Assembly: GCA_028284465.1 (NCBI GenBank)
Contig: JANQRR010000014.1
Span: forward strand, 1-64,000
DNA: 64,000 nucleotides
Reading direction: 5' to 3'
Origin: Gammaproteobacteria bacterium
GTDB lineage: Bacteria; Pseudomonadota; Gammaproteobacteria; JAJFKO01
Shown: piece after piece, positions 55,743 to 64,000 of the stretch
Layout of the letters: the number at the start of each line of letters is the position of its first letter
Position numbering within the stretch: the stretch's first letter is position 1
Translations under genes and position numbers: made by a program
The notes under the pieces: generated by a model
What the model saw: the letters and a program-made list of their open reading frames with translations, nothing else
Databases searched by the model: none
Told to the model about the DNA's origin: nothing

Positions 55743-56726
55743 TCAATGTACAGAGCGCGTACTAATATCTTCAATCTCATCGACACTTAATCCGCTGGCT
55801 TCTGCAATTATTGACACTTTTTCACCTTTTCTAAGTAAACGAAGCACGATAGCTTCTATACCTTCACGATAGCCTTGTCTTCGCCCCTGTTCTAGTCCTT
55901 GTTCTAGTCCTTGTTCTAGTCCTTGTTCTAGCCCTTGCTCCACACCTTTTTTCAATCCGTTTTGTTCAAACCGTTCTGCTAATGTCATGGCTTCACCTTT
56001 TAACTTAGGCCCTAAATATTCCTGCGCACATTTAATAAAGTTTTCTTCATCTTCTGCATTCATTCCATTTATTACATAGTGTAACACAAATTTGCCTGAA
56101 GCAACATCACCAAGCCCTTCCAGCTCTTCTAGCCAATCAAATAACGTCCTGAAAAATTTAAGAAAATCTTGTACTTCACGATGCTTCAGAACAAATGCCA
56201 TCAGTCCTGACCATAAATGCTGACGCAAATTATCATCACTTTCTCGATGAATATCAACCAATTGGTAGGGCTTGAATAAAATATCCCGTGCTAAAGCTTC
56301 TTGTGCTCCAAACAGCTCGTGAATATCTCTAGCAGCATCCCAAGGTTTATCTCCAGCATACACTACTAAGGGGTAAACTAATGGTAGGTCGCTTCCTGAA
56401 TTTTGATCAAGATGTAATTCCCATATCCTGACTGTATACACAATTAATCGAAACGCCATATATGGATCTACTTTACTTTGATGTTCACATAAAATATAAA
56501 AGTAAGCGAGTGATTCATTAACTTTAACTGTATAAACAACATCAGCAGAAGTGGTTTTAAATACTTTATCAATAAAACTATGCGGTTGGAGTTTCAACGT
56601 TGATAAATCTGTGTTTGACAATAAAGCTGGTGGTAAGTATGTCTCAAATAATTCTTTCGCAATTCGGATATTAGCCATTGACTGCTTAAAGAATTTATCA
56701 TGTGGTTGATGAATAAAAGTGGTCAT
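55743..56726 (-). CDS. Rpn/YhgA-family PD-(D/E)XK nuclease, putative
   Basis: A 327-aa member of the Rpn family (recombination-promoting nucleases, formerly called putative transposases). The N-terminal HDKFFKQSMANIRIAKELFETYLPP (read as two parts) is the family start. The catalytic-type stretch is ADVVYTVK ... YFYILCEHQSKVDPYM near 60-90, with E and the Q-S-K in place of the usual E-x-Q/K. Near 262-286 is a run of GLEQ units encoded by a 12-bp tandem repeat, then a helical region. Rpn proteins cut DNA and increase RecA-independent recombination; some act in phage defence. It splits the rnr-rlmB pair. Confidence 0.88.
   Translation of the reverse strand: MTTFIHQPHDKFFKQSMANIRIAKELFETYLPPALLSNTDLSTLKLQPHSFIDKVFKTTSADVVYTVKVNESLAYFYILCEHQSKVDPYMAFRLIVYTVRIWELHLDQNSGSDLPLVYPLVVYAGDKPWDAARDIHELFGAQEALARDILFKPYQLVDIHRESDDNLRQHLWSGLMAFVLKHREVQDFLKFFRTLFDWLEELEGLGDVASGKFVLHYVINGMNAEDEENFIKCAQEYLGPKLKGEAMTLAERFEQNGLKKGVEQGLEQGLEQGLEQGLEQGRRQGYREGIEAIVLRLLRKGEKVSIIAEASGLSVDEIEDISTRSVH
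55891..55938 (-). repeat. 12-bp in-frame tandem repeat in the Rpn gene
   Basis: Three exact copies of TCTAGTCCTTGT (from 55891, 55903, 55915) and a fourth with two changes (55927-55938) encode repeated Gly-Leu-Glu-Gln on the minus strand. Partial units continue on both sides. Slippage would add or remove four residues without shifting the frame. Confidence 0.9.
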
Positions 56727-56810
56727 AATGTATTTTTCTTATGTGGAAATGATTAACTATTATGACATGGTTAACAACTATTGCAATTGTTATTACACTT
56801 ACATTATTAC

Positions 56811-58982
56811 TCATCCCACTAATTCAAAATCCATTTGCCGCTCATCTAAATCAACGCGCACAATGCGCACGCGAATAAGATCACCTATCCGATAGCGTTT
56901 ACCACTGCGCTCACCTACTAAGCGGTGCCGCACTGGATCAAAATGATAATAATCATTGGCTAAACCAGTCACATGCACCAACCCTTCAACATAAATATTT
57001 TGTAATTCGACAAAGATCCCAAAACCCGTTACTGATGTGATCACACCAGCAAATTCTTCGCCAAGCCGGTGCTGCATAAATTCACATTTCAACCAGTTTT
57101 CCACATCTCGCGTAGCTTCATCAGCACGTCGCTCGGTCATCGAACAATGTTCTCCTAATTGCTTCATCACTTCATCATCATAATAAAATTCCGTTACTGA
57201 TTGATGATCTAACACATGTTTAATAGCGCGATGTAACAATAAATCTGGATAACGCCGGATCGGCGAAGTGAAATGAGCATATTCACTGTATGCCAAACCA
57301 AAATGACCAACATTGTCCGGGCTATACACTGCTTGGCTTAACGAACGTAACAAAACCGTTTGAATTAAATGCGTATCAGGACGATTATGGCTGGCAGTAA
57401 TAACTTTACAAAATTCTGTTGGCTTGGGTTGTTTACCACCCATTAAGCGCAAACCTAATTCTTGTAAAAACTCACGCAGCTCTGCTACTTTAGTTTCACT
57501 CGGTGGCTCATGATCACGATAAAGACCAGCAATTTTATGTTGGCGTAAAAATTTAGCCGCAGCAACGTTAGCTAACAACATACATTCTTCAATTAAGCGA
57601 TGAGCATCATTGCGAATTAATGGTGTTATGGCTTTTATTTTACGATCTTTATCAAAGTTAAATTTAGTTTCGGTAGTATCAAACTCGATTGCACCACGTT
57701 GACAACGCTGTTGATGTAATTGCTTATAAAGTTCATAGAGTTTAACAATATGTGGCTCCACAGCTTGATATTTTTGTGGTAATTTTTTTTCATTATTTAA
57801 TAATGCGGCAACTTGCGTATACGTTAAGCGAGCTTGTGATCGGATCACGGCTGGATAAAAACGATAACGTTGCATTTTGCCATTTAGATCAATATTTAAT
57901 TCACACACCATTGATAATCGATCAACCTGCGGATTTAACGAACATAAACCATTGCTGAGAATCTCTGGCAACATCGGGATCACTTCACCAGGGAAATACA
58001 CTGAATTGCCACGATTCTTTGCTTCTTCATCTAATGCGGTTGCGACTTTGACATAATGACTCACATCTGCAATAGCCACATAAAGTTTCCAGCCACCTTT
58101 TGGTTTTGCTTCACAATATACGGCATCATCAAAATCACGTGCATCTTCACCATCGATCGTTACAAATGCTAAATTCCGTAGATCCGCACGCCCTTGTTTG
58201 TCATTATCATTAACGACATCAGTAAATGATCTAATTTCATTTAATACTGTTTCTGGCCATTGGTAGGGTAAATCATAGGAACGCAGCGCAATGCTGATCT
58301 CCATACCTGGCGCAAGATGATCCCCTAAAATTTCAATAATTTTTCCGCTAGGTCGTTGCCGTAAACTTGGTTGCGTTATGATTTCAACAACAACGATTTG
58401 TTGTGGTTTAGCATTCGCTTGGTGCTCAGCAGGAATAATAATATCTTTAGTGATCCGTTTATTATCGGCGATTACAAAACCAACACCTGCTTCAATAACA
58501 AAACGACCAACTAAACGCTCTGTATTACGTTCTAATACTTCGACGATTTGTGCTTCTTTACGGCCGCGCTTATCAATCCCAATGACTCGAGCTAACACTA
58601 CATCACCATCAAATGCATGTCGCATCGCACGTGGACTTAAATATAAATCATCTCCGCCAACATCAAGCTTAATAAAGCCAAAACCATCACGATGGCCGAT
58701 GACTCGACCACGTAACAAATCCATTTTATCTATCAAACCATAACTACCACGCCGATTACGAACTAATTGGCCATCCCGTTCCATAGCCCGCAAACGTCGA
58801 CGTAACGCTTCTTGTTGATGAGGCTCTTTTAACTGCAAAGCTGACATCAATTGCTTCAAACTTGCTGGCTTGCCTTGTTCACGTAAATACGTTTGGATGT
58901 ATTCCCGGCTAGGAATAGGATGCTCATATTTTTGCGCTTCTCTGACCGCATGTGGATCGTTTATTTTGGATTTTTTAGCCAA
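56811..58982 (-). CDS. rnr: ribonuclease R
   Basis: 3'-5' exoribonuclease (723 aa) that degrades structured RNA, mRNA and defective rRNA. Domains in order are a winged helix (about 20-85), two cold-shock domains (85-245), the RNB catalytic domain (about 260-590, with DGEDARDFDDAVYCE near 272-286 holding the metal-binding aspartates) and an S1 domain (about 635-720). It is shorter than the 813-aa E. coli enzyme mainly because the basic C-terminal tail is missing. Confidence 0.95.
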   Translation of the reverse strand: MAKKSKINDPHAVREAQKYEHPIPSREYIQTYLREQGKPASLKQLMSALQLKEPHQQEALRRRLRAMERDGQLVRNRRGSYGLIDKMDLLRGRVIGHRDGFGFIKLDVGGDDLYLSPRAMRHAFDGDVVLARVIGIDKRGRKEAQIVEVLERNTERLVGRFVIEAGVGFVIADNKRITKDIIIPAEHQANAKPQQIVVVEIITQPSLRQRPSGKIIEILGDHLAPGMEISIALRSYDLPYQWPETVLNEIRSFTDVVNDNDKQGRADLRNLAFVTIDGEDARDFDDAVYCEAKPKGGWKLYVAIADVSHYVKVATALDEEAKNRGNSVYFPGEVIPMLPEILSNGLCSLNPQVDRLSMVCELNIDLNGKMQRYRFYPAVIRSQARLTYTQVAALLNNEKKLPQKYQAVEPHIVKLYELYKQLHQQRCQRGAIEFDTTETKFNFDKDRKIKAITPLIRNDAHRLIEECMLLANVAAAKFLRQHKIAGLYRDHEPPSETKVAELREFLQELGLRLMGGKQPKPTEFCKVITASHNRPDTHLIQTVLLRSLSQAVYSPDNVGHFGLAYSEYAHFTSPIRRYPDLLLHRAIKHVLDHQSVTEFYYDDEVMKQLGEHCSMTERRADEATRDVENWLKCEFMQHRLGEEFAGVITSVTGFGIFVELQNIYVEGLVHVTGLANDYYHFDPVRHRLVGERSGKRYRIGDLIRVRIVRVDLDERQMDFELVG

Positions 58983-59049
58983 TGTTTATTCTCTTCCTGA
59001 ACATTAAAATTCTCGTTACTGTTATTGTGTAGCCATAGAATAGCAAGTC

Positions 59050-59078
59050 TTGACAGGAAAATATACTGTGGGTAAAGT
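59050..59078 (+). promoter_or_regulatory. tRNA-Leu promoter
   Basis: A perfect -35 TTGACA (59050-59055) and -10 TAAAGT (59073-59078) are 17 bp apart. The start would be near 59085, about 25 bp before the tRNA. Confidence 0.6.
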
Positions 59079-59110
59079 CGTCTGATCATTTCAATAATGT
59101 TGGTGTTAGC

Positions 59111-59197
59111 GCCGAGGTGGTGAAATTGGTAGACACGCAAGTTTCAGGTACTTGTGGGGGAAACCCTGTGGAGGTTCAAGTCCTCTCCTCGGCACCA
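59111..59197 (+). tRNA. tRNA-Leu, anticodon CAG
   Basis: An 87-nt class II tRNA with encoded CCA. The acceptor stem is GCCGAGG/CCTCGGC, the anticodon stem CAAGT/ACTTG encloses the loop TTCAGGT with anticodon CAG (59145-59147), and the long variable arm and GGTTCAAGTCC T arm are present. It decodes CUG. It lies between rnr and a gene of unknown function. Confidence 0.97.
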
Positions 59198-59451
59198 GTC
59201 ATTCTATAAGCCATTGTTTTACAATAATTTACTTAGCCTATGTATGGCTATTTTGGCTATAAGACTTCCAATTTTGCTGTTACTTCAATAGCCGATCTCG
59301 CACACGACTGATCAATTCTTGCTGGTACATTATTTTATCAGTTTACGCTAAAGTTATAACTCAAATGATGAAAAAAATAATGTAACCATTAACTATGAAG
59401 AAAAATAACAAAGGGAGAGCAACAACGTGTAAATAAGAATGGAGACTAATT
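59198..59451. other. AT-rich gap after tRNA-Leu
   Basis: No open frame or clear repeat is visible. No terminator hairpin follows the tRNA, and I see no duplicate of its 3' end that would mark an integration site within the window. A ribosome site, GGAGA, precedes the 59452 ATG. Confidence 0.4.
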
Positions 59452-60252
59452 ATGAAAACCGACACAACAACACACACATCCGCAGACATTCCACAAATCA
59501 ATCAAGTTGATGGCAAAGAGATTTCACGTCTAATGCATGCACTCACTAAAACAGAGATTAAAATGCGGCGTCACCCTCATATCATGCGACGCAATCGTTA
59601 CAAGAAAAAAACAGATAATTCACCCAACAAATTAAGTAAAGCTTACATAAAACTAATTGAAACTTGGCAAAATGAAAACTTTTTTATTGAGAGAATGATC
59701 AAATTCACACAAGGCTTAGTAAAATATACACTTAATCATCCACAAGAAGGTATTCCCCATAAATCCGATCACTATGTGAATAAACTTATGGATAATGTTA
59801 CTCGCTTATTACTAAATTCATATAATCGCCAATATCCTGCTTTAGAACGTATGGTGAATCTCTATCAATTCGCGTTAAATGTTGATCCTGGGTATGGTGA
59901 ATTACATGAATTGATTGAAGAACTTAAAATTACCATTCCAGGTTTTAAAACAATGACTGCCATGCAAATTGCGCGTTGTAATGAATGTCATAATTTTAAA
60001 ACCAGTTCTTTATACTGTAGTTTACTTAAATACTACGCATTGACACCAATCACACAAATTGAACTGCGCGAACGAGTGATTAATGCGTTAGATGAGCTTA
60101 CTAAAATAGCAATTTGTAAAAACCCACAGTATTCATCATATGTTAAGGAAGTAGCAAATTGGTATGAGCGACATGTTATGAAACAACGTTATAACCTTGT
60201 TGATAACATACTTGCTAAGAAAGATTTATTTAACTGTTATGACCCGGAATAG
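59452..60252 (+). CDS. hypothetical protein, helical, no recognised family
   Basis: A 266-aa protein I cannot assign. It has no signal peptide or membrane segment and is predicted by eye to be mostly helical and basic. The N-terminal 15 residues are Thr-rich and a basic cluster (MRRHPHIMRRNRYKKK) lies near 37-52. A cysteine group CNECHNFKTSSLYC (near 176-189) might bind metal. GGAGA precedes the start well, and codon use is like its neighbours. Its place between tRNA-Leu and purA, inside an otherwise conserved block, suggests acquired DNA; an effector role is possible but unsupported by motifs. Confidence 0.7.
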   Translation: MKTDTTTHTSADIPQINQVDGKEISRLMHALTKTEIKMRRHPHIMRRNRYKKKTDNSPNKLSKAYIKLIETWQNENFFIERMIKFTQGLVKYTLNHPQEGIPHKSDHYVNKLMDNVTRLLLNSYNRQYPALERMVNLYQFALNVDPGYGELHELIEELKITIPGFKTMTAMQIARCNECHNFKTSSLYCSLLKYYALTPITQIELRERVINALDELTKIAICKNPQYSSYVKEVANWYERHVMKQRYNLVDNILAKKDLFNCYDPE

Positions 60253-60294
60253 TTATTGATTTCCTCGTCACGTCACTACCCCTACCTCAACCCC

Positions 60295-60320
60295 GCCTCG
60301 CTGTTTAACGACAGCGGGGC
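60295..60320. terminator. hairpin between convergent 59452 gene and purA
   Basis: GCCTCGCTGT (60295-60304) pairs with ACAGCGGGGC (60311-60320), 10 bp with one G-T pair, around a 6-nt loop. It lies between two convergent genes and may stop transcription in both directions, although a long T run is missing. Confidence 0.5.
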
Positions 60321-60334
60321 GCCCGCCTATATAT

Positions 60335-61832
<1,498 letters not shown>

Positions 61833-61910
61833 GCATTGCTCCTTATCTCATTCTTCTTCAAAAAAATGCCGGGATATTCCCGGCGCTTATAATTTTATTC
61901 CTTAAGAGTA

Positions 61911-62825
61911 TTAATTACTTTTATGAGGTAATTGATTACCCTGAATACTGTTAAAATATCTAAAAAATTGACTATCTGGTTGCAACACTAATATGTCACG
62001 CTTGTTGTCGAATGTATTACGATAGGCAAGTAAGCTGCGATAAAACGCATAAAACGAAGTATCTTTACCATAGGCGTCAGCATAGATTTTAGCGGCTTGA
62101 GCATCACCTTCTGCCCGAGTACGTTCAGCATTTGCTTTAGCCGTTGCAATGATCACTCTAACTTTTGCATCAGCATTAGCACGGATCTCATTGCCTTTGG
62201 CTTTACCTTGGGCCCGAAATTCTGTAGCTACGCGTTGCCGTTCAGCACGCATTCGCGCATACACTGAACTGCTCACCTCAGTCGGCAGGTCAATACTTTT
62301 AATCCGCACATCTGTCACTTTAATCCCTAAACCCTTAGCATTCTGATTTGCTTGTTCATTAAGGATCTGCATGATTTGCGCACGGTCGTCTGATACCACC
62401 TTTTTTAACTTACGTTTACCAAATTCTGCGCGTAATGCATCATTTAATTTTTGCGCTAATAACGTTCGTGCAACAATTTCATTACCGCCAGTACGCGTAT
62501 AATATAACGGTAAATTATCAATGCGCCATTTTACGTAATAATCGACGATCACGTCTTTTTGCTCGGCGGTAACAATTCGTGATGACTCAATATCTAAATT
62601 TTGTATACGAATGTCAAAAGTGCGCACTGAGTTAACGAAAGGTAATTTAAAATGTAACCCTGGATCTTTAATCTCAGCTTTACCCGTCGTTGGGTTTTTT
62701 ACAATTTCTCCTAAACGTAGCAATAAGCCACGCTGACCTTCGCGAATGGTGTAAATACTCATCGATAATAAAAATAATACGATGATAGCAATAATTAACA
62801 AGACTGTCGTTCTAGTTGCCTTCAT
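61911..62825 (-). CDS. hflC: FtsH modulator HflC
   Basis: SPFH/prohibitin-family protein (304 aa). One N-terminal membrane segment (about 8-27, TVLLIIAIIVLFLLSMSIY) anchors it with the rest in the periplasm. The SPFH domain (GQRGLLLRLGEI near 30) is followed by a long coiled coil. With HflK it forms the large cage around the FtsH protease and slows degradation of membrane proteins. It overlaps hflK by 14 bp. Confidence 0.95.
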   Translation of the reverse strand: MKATRTTVLLIIAIIVLFLLSMSIYTIREGQRGLLLRLGEIVKNPTTGKAEIKDPGLHFKLPFVNSVRTFDIRIQNLDIESSRIVTAEQKDVIVDYYVKWRIDNLPLYYTRTGGNEIVARTLLAQKLNDALRAEFGKRKLKKVVSDDRAQIMQILNEQANQNAKGLGIKVTDVRIKSIDLPTEVSSSVYARMRAERQRVATEFRAQGKAKGNEIRANADAKVRVIIATAKANAERTRAEGDAQAAKIYADAYGKDTSFYAFYRSLLAYRNTFDNKRDILVLQPDSQFFRYFNSIQGNQLPHKSN

Positions 62826-64000
62826 AGCCTACTCCTCGACCTCGATAATCTTCTCGGCTAGGCCGACCTGTCAGGATCGATGATTGCGATGTTGATGAAG
62901 TCGTCGTACTACCACCGGTATCATCACCATCATCATCACTGCTCGCAATAGCATCTAATTTAGTTTGGCTTATCACTTGTGACAATAATTTATTTAATGG
63001 TAAGAAAAATACATTGCTACCACTTTTAGCATCAATTAAAATTTTACTACTTTTGCTTAGCATTGATTCGACCGAGTCTAAATATAAACGTTCGCGCATA
63101 ACTTTCGGCGCCGCTTTATACTCCGGCAATAATGCTAAAAAGCGTGCGGTATTTCCTTGTGACCTCAATACAGCCTGTTGTTTGTATGCTTGTGCTTCTG
63201 CTAATACACGCTTAGCTTGACCTTGTGCTTGTGGCACCACATTTTGCGTATATGCTTGAGCTTGGTTAATGAAACGTTGTTCATCTTCACGAGCTTTAAT
63301 GGCATCATCAAACGCTGCACGTACTTGTTCTGGCGCTTTAGCTGGTAACAAGGCAACATCTGTCACCACCAAACCGGCTTTGTAACGACGCAAAATATTT
63401 TCTAATTGGGTCCCTACTTTTTGGCTAACGAGAGAACGCCCAACGGTTAATACTGCATTTAATGTTGTGCCACCGACAACTTGACGCAACGCACTGGCAG
63501 TCGCTAATTCTAATGTTTCAGTCGGATCAGTAACATTAAATAAGTAATTACGTGCATTGGCGATCCGGTATTGTACTGCAACTGAGACATCAACGATATT
63601 CTCATCTTCAGTTAACATTTTCGCACTGTATTTATAGTTTGAAACTTTCTGCACGTTAACAATGGTGACAGATTCTATGAAACGTGGAATCCAATGTGGG
63701 CCTGGGCCGACGGTTTTAACATAACGGCCAAAACGCAATACCACGCCCTGCTCTGCAGGATCAACGATATATATTCCCGTTAACGCCCAGATAATGAGCA
63801 AACCCAGAATGATGAACCCAATAAGCCAGCCACCGCTTTTGCCGGATAAGATATTCTTGCCGCCAAATCCACCGTTGCTGCTGCCGCGATTACCACCCTT
63901 ATTACCAAACAAACCACTAAGCTTCTTCTGCATTTTGCGAAAAGCTTCATCTAAATCAGGTGGTCCTTGATTACTTTTTTGACGCCCACGCCAAGGATCC
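62812..64000 (-). CDS. hflK: FtsH modulator HflK (5' end outside window)
   Basis: Partner of HflC. The Gly-rich N-terminal part is followed by a membrane segment (SGGWLIGFIILGLLIIWALTG), the SPFH domain beginning VDPAEQGVVLRFGRY, a coiled coil and a Ser/Thr/Asp-rich tail. An internal ATG at 63933 is not the true start: the frame stays open to the window edge and encodes DPWRG ... GPPDLDEAFRKM, which matches the HflK N terminus (DPWGG...PPDLDEALRK). The start codon therefore lies just beyond 64000. Confidence 0.95.
   Translation of the reverse strand, partial: DPWRGRQKSNQGPPDLDEAFRKMQKKLSGLFGNKGGNRGSSNGGFGGKNILSGKSGGWLIGFIILGLLIIWALTGIYIVDPAEQGVVLRFGRYVKTVGPGPHWIPRFIESVTIVNVQKVSNYKYSAKMLTEDENIVDVSVAVQYRIANARNYLFNVTDPTETLELATASALRQVVGGTTLNAVLTVGRSLVSQKVGTQLENILRRYKAGLVVTDVALLPAKAPEQVRAAFDDAIKAREDEQRFINQAQAYTQNVVPQAQGQAKRVLAEAQAYKQQAVLRSQGNTARFLALLPEYKAAPKVMRERLYLDSVESMLSKSSKILIDAKSGSNVFFLPLNKLLSQVISQTKLDAIASSDDDGDDTGGSTTTSSTSQSSILTGRPSREDYRGRGVGYEGN

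Noticed and set aside
59111-59451. Integrated genomic island at tRNA-Leu
   Set aside because: No integrase gene and no repeated tRNA 3' end were found in the window.

Overview
This 64 kb window comes from an AT-rich gammaproteobacterial chromosome. The evidence is the 16S rRNA 5' domain and several gene blocks in gammaproteobacterial order: M23 peptidase-tyrS-rrn, rpsT/murJ-ribF-ileS, lptG-lptF/holC-valS, and hflK-hflC-yjeT-purA-tRNA-rnr-rlmB together with rpsF-rpsR-rplI. A HipBST-like module, a PanG-type ketopantoate reductase, an ankyrin protein, a large coiled-coil membrane protein without recognisable relatives, a lone SUF iron-sulfur pathway and many dispersed palindromic repeats suggest a host-associated, Legionellales/Coxiellaceae-like lineage. 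That placement is an inference. No phage genes, intact insertion sequence or CRISPR array was seen.

Layout. 1-764: 5' part of a 16S rRNA gene (minus) with leader and strong promoter. 765-4882: tyrS, a three-gene hipB-hipS-hipT toxin-antitoxin operon with three spaced operator palindromes, and an M23 peptidase. 5009-8924: a 757-residue candidate effector and the first of three AAA ATPase/DUF4143 genes. 8925-11065: hutH and lspA. 11265-18193: a complete suf operon (sufR-B-C-D-S-U-A-T). 18209-21809: a TVP38-like membrane protein, a CopA-CopB fusion and a Qnr-like pentapeptide-repeat protein. 21978-27685: ileS, ribF, murJ and divergent rpsT. 27711-34064: the second and third AAA/DUF4143 ATPases, an ankyrin protein and an MFS transporter. 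34056-40727: lptG-lptF, a 162-bp palindromic element, holC, valS, a lipoprotein and a short MgtC. 40801-48000: an EamA transporter, class I aldolase, methyltransferase, ahcY, metK and a neurotransmitter:sodium symporter. 48080-50239: rplI, a DUF2232-like membrane protein, rpsR, rpsF. 50618-54896: panG-panB-panC-coaX-coaBC. 54923-60252: rlmB, an Rpn-family nuclease gene with a 12-bp tandem repeat, rnr, tRNA-Leu(CAG) and an unknown gene. 60335-64000: purA, yjeT, hflC and hflK, the last running off the window.

How the parts work together. The suf genes form a self-contained Fe-S assembly system under an IscR-like Rrf2 regulator. The pan-coa operon carries ketoisovalerate to phosphopantetheine; only panD is missing here. 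metK and ahcY are two steps of the SAM cycle, with a methyltransferase gene beside them. The accessory genes repeatedly sit inside otherwise conserved neighbourhoods: hipBST between tyrS and the peptidase, the pentapeptide gene where lspA is expected, the palindromic element where pepA is expected, and the Rpn gene between rnr and rlmB.

Most unusual observations: (1) three divergent AAA/DUF4143 ATPase genes, each preceded by its own unrelated set of palindromic or repeated promoter sequences, which suggests autoregulated selfish or defence-like modules; (2) a 162-bp element at 36444-36605 that folds as a long stem bearing two hairpins with CsrA-type CAGGGAYG loops; (3) three HipB-type operators spaced 71-72 bp apart; (4) a multicopper oxidase fused to a CopB outer-membrane barrel; (5) an ankyrin protein whose middle part may be an ADP-ribosyltransferase-like enzyme.
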